Positions 41,409 through 50,178 of a stretch of 64,000 bases of DNA are shown in pieces (the stretch's first letter is position 1; every line of letters starts with the position of its first letter). The DNA comes from Butyrivibrio sp. (GTDB lineage: Bacteria > Bacillota > Clostridia > Lachnospirales > Lachnospiraceae). The translations under genes were made by a program, and so were the position numbers. The stretch spans positions 1-64,000 of the forward strand of contig JAKVKH010000019.1 in the NCBI GenBank assembly GCA_022486625.1, written 5' to 3'. Under the pieces are notes generated by a model. It saw nothing but the letters and a program-made list of their open reading frames with translations, had not been told where the DNA came from and searched no databases.

Positions 41409-42107
41409 ATGAGTAAATTGCCGCTGATTTTAATTGTAGAAGATGACAGACCGGTTCGCAGTTTGATATCCATGGCATTGAAATCCCGTGGATATCAGCA
41501 GGAGGCTGTATCAAATGGGCAGGAGGCTGTTTTGGCAATGACCGGGCATCCTCCGGATATCCTGATTCTGGATCTGGGACTGCCGGATATGGACGGAAAT
41601 GATATTATCAAAATGGTACGTGAATGGTCACAGTTGCCAATTATTGTTGTCAGCGCCAGAAGTGATGAACGGGACAAGATTGATGCATTGGATTATGGAG
41701 CAGATGACTATCTGACCAAACCCTTCAGTGTGGAAGAGCTTTTGGCACGCATTCGTGTTGCTGTCAGACGATTGCAGTATATACATGAAAATCAGGAATC
41801 TTCTTCGTCTGTTTTTACAAACGGAAAGCTTTCCATTGATTATAATGCAGGACTTGTAATGATTGACAAAGAGGAGATACATCTGACTCCGATTGAATAC
41901 AAGCTTTTGTGTGTTATGGCACAGAATGTTGGAAGGGTATTGACACACAATTTTATCTTAAAAGAGGTGTGGAATAATACGTTACCAAATGATACACAAT
42001 CGCTGCGTGTCTATATGGCTTCTCTTCGGACAAAGGTTGAGCCGTTAATCGGAGAAAAAGTAATCCAGACGCATGTCGGAATCGGATATCGTATGATCAA
42101 ATTATAA
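41409..42107 (+). CDS. kdpE: KdpE-type OmpR-family response regulator
   Basis: 232 residues. Receiver with VEDD, phospho-acceptor Asp about 54 (LILDLGLPDMDG) and Lys in YLTKPFS. The C-terminal winged helix shows HLTPIEYKLLCVMAQNVGRVLTH and the KdpE-like ending SLRVYMASLRTKVEP.. QTHVGIGYRMIKL. It should be phosphorylated by the KdpD-like kinase encoded upstream. It is separated from it by the structured 147-base spacer, unusual in an operon whose other genes overlap or nearly touch. It ends at a perfect terminator. The likely target is this operon itself (inference). Confidence 0.93.
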   Translation: MSKLPLILIVEDDRPVRSLISMALKSRGYQQEAVSNGQEAVLAMTGHPPDILILDLGLPDMDGNDIIKMVREWSQLPIIVVSARSDERDKIDALDYGADDYLTKPFSVEELLARIRVAVRRLQYIHENQESSSSVFTNGKLSIDYNAGLVMIDKEEIHLTPIEYKLLCVMAQNVGRVLTHNFILKEVWNNTLPNDTQSLRVYMASLRTKVEPLIGEKVIQTHVGIGYRMIKL

Positions 42108-42115
42108 CAATAATA

Positions 42116-42155
42116 ATACCGTGTTCAGAAGAAAAAATTACTGAACACGGTATAT
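42116..42155. terminator. Terminator between kdpE and the Ser/Thr-rich gene
   Basis: ACCGTGTTCAG (42118-42128) pairs perfectly with CTGAACACGGT (42141-42151), followed by a T-rich stretch; the opposite strand also ends in T residues. Confidence 0.82.
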
Positions 42156-42171
42156 TTTGTTTTTGGTATTT

Positions 42172-42762
42172 TTATGCGCCTGTTGCAGCATTCGCAGCAG
42201 AAGTTCCGGTTTCTGTCTGAGCGGATGTGCTATTCTGTTTTCCATTCAGAATATCCTGCAGTTTATCGGAGGCATTTACTCCGAGAATGTTTTCCATTGC
42301 ATTTGCACCACCATCAGAAATTTTGGTCAGCGTTACCGTTGAGGTACCATCTGCATTTTTGGTTGTTGTTTTGAGATAAATTGAGCCATCCGGCTGACGA
42401 ACCAGTTCTGTAGTTGTTTCTGTAGTACCCTTCGAATCAGAGGAAGAACTGTCTGATTGAGTTGATTGTGTTTTTCCGGTGGTTGAATCTGTTGTATCAG
42501 TAGCAGCGGTTGTTTCAGCAGCTGTAGTACTGATACTTTGCCCAGAACCGGAAGAACTGTCTGCTGTAAGAGCTCCGCTTGCCGTGTATTCACTGGTGAC
42601 CGGCTTGGTCAGAACAGAAGCGAGTGTAGACTCAAAACTGTCCGTTTTGTCGGAAGCATCACTTTGTGAAACAGAGGAAGAGTCTGTTTGCACAGCATTA
42701 ACCAGGGACGTGGCATTCACAGCCATCTGCTGTTCATAAAGCTTTTGTGTAGAAATATCCAT
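42172..42762 (-). CDS. Ser/Thr-rich low-complexity protein of unknown function
   Basis: 196 residues. The first 30 (MDISTQKLYEQQMAVNATSLV) look helical. A long middle region is very rich in Ser, Thr, Gln and Asp. Around residue 120-160 a folded-looking segment reads VRQPDGSIYLKTTTKNADGTSTVTLTKISDGG. There is no signal peptide, lipobox or membrane helix. AAGGGTG precedes the start. It is a single gene between two divergent/convergent neighbours. The middle could be an intrinsically disordered spacer. No family is recognised. Confidence 0.7.
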   Translation of the reverse strand: MDISTQKLYEQQMAVNATSLVNAVQTDSSSVSQSDASDKTDSFESTLASVLTKPVTSEYTASGALTADSSSGSGQSISTTAAETTAATDTTDSTTGKTQSTQSDSSSSDSKGTTETTTELVRQPDGSIYLKTTTKNADGTSTVTLTKISDGGANAMENILGVNASDKLQDILNGKQNSTSAQTETGTSAANAATGA

Positions 42763-43011
42763 TGTGAAATCACCCTTTCATGATTGTTTCGTCCATGAGA
42801 GTCAGCCTCAGCAGAATGCAAAAGACTGTCCAAAACCACTCCGCAGTTTCGGATTAGATTATTGTATAAGAACTTCTGTCATATTATTATATCGGAATAT
42901 GTTTTTGAAAAATAACACTTTTGAAATAGCATTATGTTTTTTTTTCTTATATACTGATAGTCATAGGATATAAAATCAGAACAAAACAAAGTCAGATGGA
43001 GGGATATAAAG

Positions 43012-44160
43012 ATGGGAGCAGGATGTGTTACATCTGATATTACAAGGGACGCCTGTATGCTGCGGGGCAGTTTTGCACGCAGGGGATATGATTGGTGGTG
43101 GCATTCTTTTACAGCCAGAAATAATAATACAGGAAAAGAAAAAGCATTTTTTATCGCTTTTTTTCTCTGTAATCCGGAACTTGCCAAATCACAGCCCGTA
43201 TTGGGGCAATTGCCGGAAAATGCAAAGGCAGAACGGTTGCCGTCATATCTGATGGTCAAGGCAGGATACTGGGGAGAAAATGCCAGACAGATTCATCGCT
43301 TTTTTGCATGGGAAGATGTGACACTGCACATGGATGCCCCTTTTTCGGTAGAAGCAGATGATTGCATTGCAAGCGAAACCTGTCTTTCAGGAAGTGTGCA
43401 TGTAACAGAGCAGGAAGCACAGCAGCATCCGGAGTATATGTGTCAGGCGGGTGAGATGAGCTGGAAACTGCAGGTGGATAAGCAAATTCCTTTTAACGTC
43501 GGGTATGGGGCTGCAAAACCTTTTCGAGATGCAGGCATTTTTGAAATGTACTGGCATGCGGAAGGCATGAAGACGCTGTACAGCGGAACGGTGATTCTGG
43601 ATGGCGTGACCTACCGCGTTACGCCGGAAAACAGCTATGGCTATGCGGACAAGAACTGGGGCGCAGGCTTTACGTCGCCATGGGTATGGCTTTCCTCCAA
43701 TCATATGGTCAGCCGCCTGACCGGACATAAGCTGCATAACAGTGTATTTGATATCGGCGGCGGACGGCCGAGAGTATTTTCTTTTCCGCTGGAAAGAAAG
43801 CTTCTGGGTGTGATCGACTATGAAGGAACGCCTTATGAATTCAACTTCTCCAAGCTGTGGACGAAATGCAGGACGAGATTTGCCTGCCGGGAGACGCAGA
43901 CAGAGATTCAGTGGCATGTCCGCCAGGCGAGCAGCACCATGATCATGGATGTGGAAATCAGCTGCCCCAAAAAGGAAATGCTGCTGATTAATTATGAAGA
44001 ACCGGATGGCAGTAAACGGCATAACAGACTGTGGAACGGCGGCACGGGAACCGGACGGATCAGGCTTTACCGCAGGACGAAAATCGGGCGCGAACTGGTG
44101 GATGATATCAGCGTCAGAAATGTCGGTTGTGAATACGGAGAGTTCGATCAGGACAGATGA
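43012..44160 (+). CDS. Tocopherol-cyclase/CrtC-like lipocalin-fold protein
   Basis: 382 residues. The segment SYGYADKNWGAGFTSPWVWLSSNH near 215 and the overall tryptophan-rich beta pattern match the tocopherol cyclase-like family (PF14249), whose fold is two linked lipocalin-like barrels. In bacteria that lack tocopherol the function is unknown; a lipid or isoprenoid ligand is plausible. No signal peptide is seen. GGAGGG lies before the ATG. The GH3 gene starts 13 bases after its stop, so the two are likely co-transcribed. Confidence 0.72.
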   Translation: MGAGCVTSDITRDACMLRGSFARRGYDWWWHSFTARNNNTGKEKAFFIAFFLCNPELAKSQPVLGQLPENAKAERLPSYLMVKAGYWGENARQIHRFFAWEDVTLHMDAPFSVEADDCIASETCLSGSVHVTEQEAQQHPEYMCQAGEMSWKLQVDKQIPFNVGYGAAKPFRDAGIFEMYWHAEGMKTLYSGTVILDGVTYRVTPENSYGYADKNWGAGFTSPWVWLSSNHMVSRLTGHKLHNSVFDIGGGRPRVFSFPLERKLLGVIDYEGTPYEFNFSKLWTKCRTRFACRETQTEIQWHVRQASSTMIMDVEISCPKKEMLLINYEEPDGSKRHNRLWNGGTGTGRIRLYRRTKIGRELVDDISVRNVGCEYGEFDQDR

Positions 44161-44173
44161 GATAAAGGGGGTT

Positions 44174-46416
44174 ATGCACAATATGAAACAGGAGGATCTG
44201 CAGAAACTGCTGCGCAGCATGTCACTGAAGGAAAAGGTGGATCAGATGCTGCAGCTGAACGGTTCTTTTTATCAGGAGGACGTGAATACGGTACTGACAG
44301 GACCTGCGGCACATCTCGGACTGGAAAAAGAGGATGTCAGGCAGGCCGGGTCGATCCTGGGGACACCGGGCGCAGAAGCCCTGAAGAAGATCCAGAAGGA
44401 ATATATGGAAAAACAGCCGCATCATATTCCGCTGCTGTTTATGCTGGATGTGATTCACGGGATGCGGACGATCTTCCCGATGCCGCTTGCACAGGGAGCG
44501 TCCTTTGATCCGGAGATGTCGGGAAAGTGTGCGGCAGCGGCAGCAAAAGAGGCAGCAGTCAGCGGTATTCATGTCACCTTTGCGCCCATGGTGGATCTTG
44601 TCAGAGACGCCAGATGGGGACGGGTCATGGAATCGACGGGTGAGGATCCGTATCTGAACAGCAGGATGGCAGAGGCAATGGTCAGAGGTTTCCAGGGTGA
44701 TGACATGAGGGCACCGGGAAAAGTCTGTGCATGTATCAAGCATTTTGCCGGATATGGCGCACCGACAGCGGGGCGGGATTATAATACGGTGGAACTTTCG
44801 GCGCATACATTCCGGGAGTTTTATCTTAAGGCCTATCAGGCGGAATCGATGCAGGTGCAGGGATGGTCATGTCATCCTTCAATACGGTTGACGGAATTCC
44901 CGCAAGCGTGAACAGACATCTGATGCGCGATGTGCTGCGGGGCGATCTGGCATTTGACGGGGTGCTGATCTCGGATTATGCCTCCATTGAGGAAACCATT
45001 GCACACGGAGTGAGTCAGGACCGGGCGGAGGCGGCGCAGAAGGCCGTTGAAGCCGGCATGGATATCGACATGATGACCGGGTGTTACTGCCGGAATCTGT
45101 GCAGCCTTGTGGAAAAAGGTATAGTTCCGGAGGCACTGATTGATGAGGCGGTCATGCGGATTCTGACACTCAAGAACAGGCTTGGACTCTTTGAAAATCC
45201 TTATAAGGATGCGGATCCTGAGGCAGAGAAGAATACGATTCTGTGCAGGGAGCACAGAGAACTCTCGAGGAAGGCGGCAGCAGAGACATTTGTACTGCTG
45301 AAAAATGACGGTATCCTGCCGCTCAGTCACGCTGAGAAAACAGCATTTATCGGTCCTTATGTGGATAACCCGGAAATCATCAGCAGCTGGGCCTTTATGG
45401 GAAGAACTGACGACTGTGTCACAATCAGAAAAGCTGCCATGGAAGTATGTGCTGCGGACAGAACCTCTTATGAGCAGGGAAGCCGCATGCTGGATGCGGA
45501 TACGCAGCTGGTGGGTTTTGATACAGGCGCACAGGCAGGTGGCGGGAGCGGAAAAGAGCTGACGCAGCAGGAGGAAGAGCAGCTCTTGACTGATGCAGTC
45601 AAAGCAGCACAGAGTGCAGATAAAGTCATTCTGGCACTGGGGGAATCCCGGCTGCAGAGCGGGGAAGCAACGAGCCGCGGGATGCTGGATCTTCCGGAAT
45701 GTCAGATGCGTCTGTTCCGGGAGGTTGTGAAGGCCAATCCGCATGTCGCAGTCGTTTTATTCAGCGGCAGACCGCTTGACCTTCGGGAAATCAGTGCACA
45801 TGCAGAGGCACTTCTGGAAGTGTGGTTCCCCGGAACAGAAGGCGGGCACGCGGTGATGGATGTTCTGACCGGAAAGGTCAATCCTTCCGGCAGACTGCCC
45901 ATCAGCTTCCCGTACAGTGTCGGACAGTGCCCGGTATATTATAATGAATATGCGACAGGACGCCCGTATCATGCAGGGGATCAGGACAGATTTCTGTCGA
46001 AATATATCGATATTCCGAATAAACCGTTATATTCATTCGGGTATGGCCTGAGTTATACGGAATTTACATATGGCAGTGCAGCGGTCAGCAGCAGTACGCT
46101 GCAGCAGGGCACAGGAGAAACGCTGACGGTTTCTTCTTTGCTGAAGAACACGGGCAGCAGACAGGGTACGGAAACCGTACAGCTATATATTCAGGATGTG
46201 ACAGCCAGCGTTGCACGTCCGGTAAGGGAACTGAAGGGATTTGAACGTGTGCGTCTCGGCGCAGGGGAGCAGCAGACGGTGTCTTTTACCGTAACAGAGG
46301 AGATGCTCGCCTTTCTGCGTGCAGATGGTACGTACGGAACGGAAAAAGGCCTTTTTCGCGCATGGATCGGCGGCAGCAGTGAAACGGAGAATGTAACGGA
46401 GTTCAGGCTGGTGTGA
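44174..46416 (+). pseudogene. GH3 beta-glucosidase/xylosidase-type glycosidase, interrupted by a one-base frameshift
   Basis: A family 3 glycoside hydrolase of the BglX type in two frames. The first frame (44174-44911) starts MHNMKQEDLQ and holds the N-terminal barrel (LDVIHGMRTIFPMPLAQGASFDP, MESTGEDPYLN, KHFAGYGAP). The second frame takes over near 44843 and runs to 46416 with MSSFNTVDGIPA, the nucleophile region GVLISDYAS, the (alpha/beta) sandwich and the Fn3-like C-terminus. Inserting one G in GGCGG near 44841 restores GIDAGAGMVMSSFN, so a single deletion separates the halves. No signal peptide. The start could also be the ATG at 44183. Without a programmed shift the product is inactive. 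Confidence 0.85.
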
Positions 46417-46447
46417 TCAGGCGGCAGAATTAATTTTCAAACATGAC

Positions 46448-46475
46448 TTTGATGTATGGGAAAAGAGTGTATAAT
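46448..46475 (+). promoter_or_regulatory. metY promoter
   Basis: TTTGAT, 16 bases, perfect TATAAT. It lies about 70 bases upstream of metY. The leader is too short for a SAM riboswitch. Confidence 0.6.
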
Positions 46476-46543
46476 AATACAAGCTAAAGTGATAAAGCAG
46501 CAAAGCATTTGATCAGGAAGCATACGTACAGGAGGAGCAGAAC

Positions 46544-47815
46544 ATGGAACGCGAAACAAAATGTATTCAGGCAGGTTATACACCAAAGAATGGTGATCCG
46601 AGAATGATTCCGATCATTCAGAGCACCACATTCAAATATGATACCAGTGAAGATATGGGTAAGCTGTTTGACCTTGAGGCAGAAGGCTATTTTTATTCCA
46701 GACTTCAGAATCCGACAACCGATATGGTAGCAGCCAAGATTGCAGCCCTTGAAGGCGGCACGGCAGCGATGCTGACCTCTTCCGGCCAGGCAGCCAATTT
46801 CTTTTCCGTATTCAATATTGCTACGGCAGGAGACCACGTTGTGGCATCCTCTACCATTTATGGCGGAACCTTCAATCTGTTCAATGTAACCATGCGTAAG
46901 ATGGGAATTGAATTCACGTTTGTAGATCCCGACTGTTCCGATGAAGAGCTCGAAGCAGCCTTCAGACCCAATACCAAAGCGGTGTTCGGAGAAACGATTG
47001 CCAATCCGGCATTGATCGTATTTGATATTGAACGTTTTGCCGTAGCGGCACATGCGCACGGCGTACCGCTGATCGTGGATAATACCTTTGCAACACCGAT
47101 CAACTGCAGACCGTTCGAATGGGGCGCGGATATCGTGACACATTCCACAACCAAATATATGGATGGTCATGATGCAACTGTCGGCGGATGTATCGTGGAT
47201 TCCGGCAATTTCGACTGGATGGCGCATAAGGATAAGTTCCCGGGACTGACAACACCGGATGATTCCTATCACGGAATTACCTATGCAGAGAAGTTCGGTA
47301 AGGGCGGCGCATTCATTACCAAGGCAACGGCACAGCTGATGCGTGACTTCGGCGCAGTTCAGGCACCGATGAATGCTTTCATGCTGAATCTGGGACTGGA
47401 ATCTCTGGCTGTCCGTATGCAGAGACACTGTGAAAATGCCATGCAGGTAGCAAAGTTCCTGCAGGAGAGCGATAAGGTTGCATGGGTGAATTATCCGGGA
47501 CTTCCGGGCAATAAATATTATGAACGTGCAAAGAAGTACATGCCCGATGGAACCTGCGGTGTTATCTCCTTTGGCGTAAAGGGCGGCAGAAAGGCTGCAG
47601 AAGAGTTCATGAAGCATTTACAGCTCGCCATCATTGCAACGCACGTAGCTGATGCGCATACCTGTATTCTTCATCCGGCATCTTCCACACATCGTCAGCT
47701 GACCGATGAGGAACTTCTGGCAGGCGGCGTAAGTGCAGATCTTGTCAGACTCTCCGTTGGTATCGAGAATGTGAACGACATTATTGCAGATTTAAAGCAG
47801 GCACTGGAATACTGA
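46544..47815 (+). CDS. metY: O-acetylhomoserine sulfhydrylase
   Basis: 423 residues, Cys/Met-metabolism PLP enzyme of the MetY type, which makes homocysteine from O-acetylhomoserine and sulfide. Motifs: QSTTFKYDTSEDM, the YSRLQNPTTD segment, TSSGQAANFF, the pyridoxal-binding lysine in HSTTKYMDGH (about 208), and SVGIENVNDIIADL at the end. The length and the insertion around DDSYHGITYAEKFG separate it from MetB and MetC, which are about 40 residues shorter. AGGAGGAG precedes the ATG. It is monocistronic and shares a terminator with purC. Confidence 0.95.
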   Translation: MERETKCIQAGYTPKNGDPRMIPIIQSTTFKYDTSEDMGKLFDLEAEGYFYSRLQNPTTDMVAAKIAALEGGTAAMLTSSGQAANFFSVFNIATAGDHVVASSTIYGGTFNLFNVTMRKMGIEFTFVDPDCSDEELEAAFRPNTKAVFGETIANPALIVFDIERFAVAAHAHGVPLIVDNTFATPINCRPFEWGADIVTHSTTKYMDGHDATVGGCIVDSGNFDWMAHKDKFPGLTTPDDSYHGITYAEKFGKGGAFITKATAQLMRDFGAVQAPMNAFMLNLGLESLAVRMQRHCENAMQVAKFLQESDKVAWVNYPGLPGNKYYERAKKYMPDGTCGVISFGVKGGRKAAEEFMKHLQLAIIATHVADAHTCILHPASSTHRQLTDEELLAGGVSADLVRLSVGIENVNDIIADLKQALEY

Positions 47816-47856
47816 TTCAGGCACCTGCATCATAGCAGATATTCTGTGACAACATA

Positions 47857-47897
47857 AAATCCGGCTACCGGGAGAATCAACTCCGGTAGCCGGATTT
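47857..47897. terminator. Bidirectional terminator between metY and purC
   Basis: AAATCCGGCTACCGG pairs with CCGGTAGCCGGATTT around a 10-12 base loop, with A- and T-rich flanks. Confidence 0.85.
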
Positions 47898-47917
47898 CTG
47901 CTTATTTATTTCATTTT

Positions 47918-48790
47918 TTACTGCAGTTTGCTGCCGGTCAGAAGCTCATAGGCTTCAAGATACTTGGCAATGGTCTTGTCGATGATTTCCTGAGGCAGAT
48001 TGTAATCGCTGTCCGGGTTGGCTTTGAGCCAGTTGCGGACGAACTGCTTATCGAAGGACGGCTGGTCATGACCATGCTCGTAGCCTTCAAGAGGCCAGAA
48101 ACGGCTGCTGTCAGGTGTCAGCATTTCGTCACCGATGACAACTCTTCCGTTTTCATCCAGACCGAATTCAAACTTGGTATCTGCGATGATGATGCCGCGT
48201 GTCAGGGCGTAATCAGCGCATTTTTTATAAAGCGCAATGGTGTTGTCACGGATTGCGGTAGCATATTCTTCTCCATGACCGGGGAACTGCTTTTCCAGTA
48301 CTTCAATACTCTTTTCAAAATTGATGTTCTCGTCATGATCACCAATCTCGGCTTTGGTACTCGGTGTGTAAATGGGTTCAGGAAGCTTGTCACATTCCTT
48401 AAGACCTGCCGGCAGTCTGATGCCGCAGACAGTCTCGTTTTCCTGATAACTCTTCCAGCCGCTTCCGGTGATGTAGCCGCGGACGATACACTCGATCGGG
48501 AGCATTGTCAGCTTTCTGCACATCATGCTGTTGCCGTCGAACTGAGGCTGACGGAAGAATTCCGGCATATCCTTTACATCGACACTGATCATGTGGTTCG
48601 AAACAATATCCTTTGTGTAATCGAACCAGAATCTGGACATCTGGGTCAGGACGGTTCCTTTCTTCACTACTTTGTTCTTGAGGATGACATCGAATGCAGA
48701 GATACGGTCGGTAGCGACCATGATGAGGCTGTCGCCGTTATCATAGATTTCACGTACCTTGCCTTCTTTTACTGGTTTGAATTCTTTCAT
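47918..48790 (-). CDS. purC: SAICAR synthetase
   Basis: Phosphoribosylaminoimidazole-succinocarboxamide synthase, 290 residues, an ATP-dependent step of purine synthesis joining CAIR and aspartate. Motifs: the KVREIYDNGDSLIMVATDRISAFD start, VRGYITGSGWKSY, TKAEIGDHDENI and ADTKFEFGLDENG with DEMLTPDSSRFW. The ATG at 48790 has GGGGAACC nearby upstream. It stands alone, away from other pur genes in this window. Its own promoter lies about 80-110 bases upstream. No PurR box or purine riboswitch was recognised in that short leader. Confidence 0.97.
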   Translation of the reverse strand: MKEFKPVKEGKVREIYDNGDSLIMVATDRISAFDVILKNKVVKKGTVLTQMSRFWFDYTKDIVSNHMISVDVKDMPEFFRQPQFDGNSMMCRKLTMLPIECIVRGYITGSGWKSYQENETVCGIRLPAGLKECDKLPEPIYTPSTKAEIGDHDENINFEKSIEVLEKQFPGHGEEYATAIRDNTIALYKKCADYALTRGIIIADTKFEFGLDENGRVVIGDEMLTPDSSRFWPLEGYEHGHDQPSFDKQFVRNWLKANPDSDYNLPQEIIDKTIAKYLEAYELLTGSKLQ

Positions 48791-48872
48791 ACTGGTTCCC
48801 CTTTTCTACATTTTGCGCATTGTGCGTCTGTGCTGTAAACAAAAGCTTCCGAGGTGCAAACACTCTGCTCCA

Positions 48873-48900
48873 AGTATATTACATTTTTCTGTGCAGACAA
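48873..48900 (-). promoter_or_regulatory. purC promoter
   Basis: Minus-strand TTGTCT, 16 bases, TATACT, about 85 bases upstream of the purC start. Confidence 0.6.
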
Positions 48901-48978
48901 GAGTTTTTCTGACAAATTTCATGGTAAAATAGTAGTATCTTTTGGACAATAAATGCATGGAAAGGATGTAAACAGGTT

Positions 48979-50103
48979 ATGGAGAAATCAAAGGTATATT
49001 TTACAGACTTCAGAACACAGCTTGATGTCAGTCTGACGCAGAAGCTTCAGAAGCTGATCAAAGTAGCGGGAATCGGTAATATTGATATGGACGGCAAATT
49101 TGTTGCAATCAAAATGCACTTCGGAGAACTGGGAAATCTTGCGTATCTGCGCCCGAATTATGCGAAGGCGGTTGCGGATGTTGTAAAGGAAAAAGGCGGC
49201 ATGCCGTTTCTGACAGACTGCAATACGCTTTATCCGGGCAGCCGTAAGCATGCGCTTGAGCATCTCGACTGCGCGAACCTCAACGGCTTCAATACGGTGA
49301 CAACCGGCTGTCAGATTCTGATCGGCGACGGACTGCGCGGAACGGATGATATTGCAGTACCGGTACCGAATGGCGAGTACTGCCAGGAAGCCTATATCGG
49401 ACGTGCCATCATGGATGCGGACGTTTTTATCTCCCTGACGCACTTCAAGGGACATGAAGCGACAGGCTTTGGCGGAACGATCAAGAATATTGGAATGGGA
49501 TGCGGAAGCCGTGCCGGCAAGATGCAGCAGCACAGCGCAGGCAAGCCGCATGTGGAACAGGATATGTGCCGCGGCTGTCATCACTGTGCCAAAGAATGCG
49601 GCTCAGATGCCATCACCTATGAAAGCGGCAAGGCTTATATCAATCAGGACATCTGCAAGGGATGCGGACGCTGTATCGGTGCCTGTGGCTATGATGCAAT
49701 TGTCAACGATTTTGCCGGGGCCAATGAAGTGCTTGGCTGCAAGATGGCCGAATATACGGCAGCGGTATGTCATGACCGCCCGTGTTTCCATATCAGCCTG
49801 GTATGTGATGTATCTCCGAACTGCGACTGCCATGGTGAAAACGATGCACCGATTCTGCCGGATCTTGGCATGTTCGCTTCCTTTGACCCGGTTGCGCTGG
49901 ATCAGGCCTGTGTCGATGCCTGCCAGAAGCAGATACCGCTGCCGAACAGTCAGCTGTCCGATAACCTGAGCAAACCGGAATGGCATCACCATCATGATCA
50001 CTTCATGGACAGCAATCCGAATGTCCGCTGGAAGGAAACCCTTGAACATGCGGAGAAGATCGGTCTTGGCAGCAGAGAGTATGAGCTTGTGACCATCAGA
50101 TAA
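48979..50103 (+). CDS. DUF362 protein with two 4Fe-4S clusters
   Basis: 374 residues. A DUF362 domain (about 1-190, with KMHFGELGN, SLTHFKGHEATGFGGTIKNIGMG) is joined to a bacterial ferredoxin-type pair of CxxCxxCxxxC motifs, CRGCHHCAKEC (about 197) and CKGCGRCIGAC (about 225). The C-terminal part repeats DUF362-type cysteines and ends with an acidic and His-rich segment (EWHHHHDHF). It is a cytoplasmic iron-sulfur protein, probably in electron transfer, common in anaerobes. Partner unknown. The gene stands alone and ends at a strong bidirectional terminator before xfp. Confidence 0.88.
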   Translation: MEKSKVYFTDFRTQLDVSLTQKLQKLIKVAGIGNIDMDGKFVAIKMHFGELGNLAYLRPNYAKAVADVVKEKGGMPFLTDCNTLYPGSRKHALEHLDCANLNGFNTVTTGCQILIGDGLRGTDDIAVPVPNGEYCQEAYIGRAIMDADVFISLTHFKGHEATGFGGTIKNIGMGCGSRAGKMQQHSAGKPHVEQDMCRGCHHCAKECGSDAITYESGKAYINQDICKGCGRCIGACGYDAIVNDFAGANEVLGCKMAEYTAAVCHDRPCFHISLVCDVSPNCDCHGENDAPILPDLGMFASFDPVALDQACVDACQKQIPLPNSQLSDNLSKPEWHHHHDHFMDSNPNVRWKETLEHAEKIGLGSREYELVTIR

Positions 50104-50119
50104 AAAACAGGACAATATA

Positions 50120-50160
50120 AAAAGATCCCGGAGCGGCAGTATGGCTCCGGGATCTTTCTG
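50120..50160. terminator. Bidirectional terminator between the DUF362 gene and xfp
   Basis: AAAGATCCCGGAG (50121-50133) pairs perfectly with CTCCGGGATCTTT (50145-50157), with A- and T-tracts on both sides. Confidence 0.88.
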
Positions 50161-50178
50161 TCTTTATATAGGATAAAA

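Noticed and set aside
46417-46543. SAM riboswitch or T-box before metY
   Set aside because: The leader from the promoter to the start is only about 65 bases and shows no core motif of either class.
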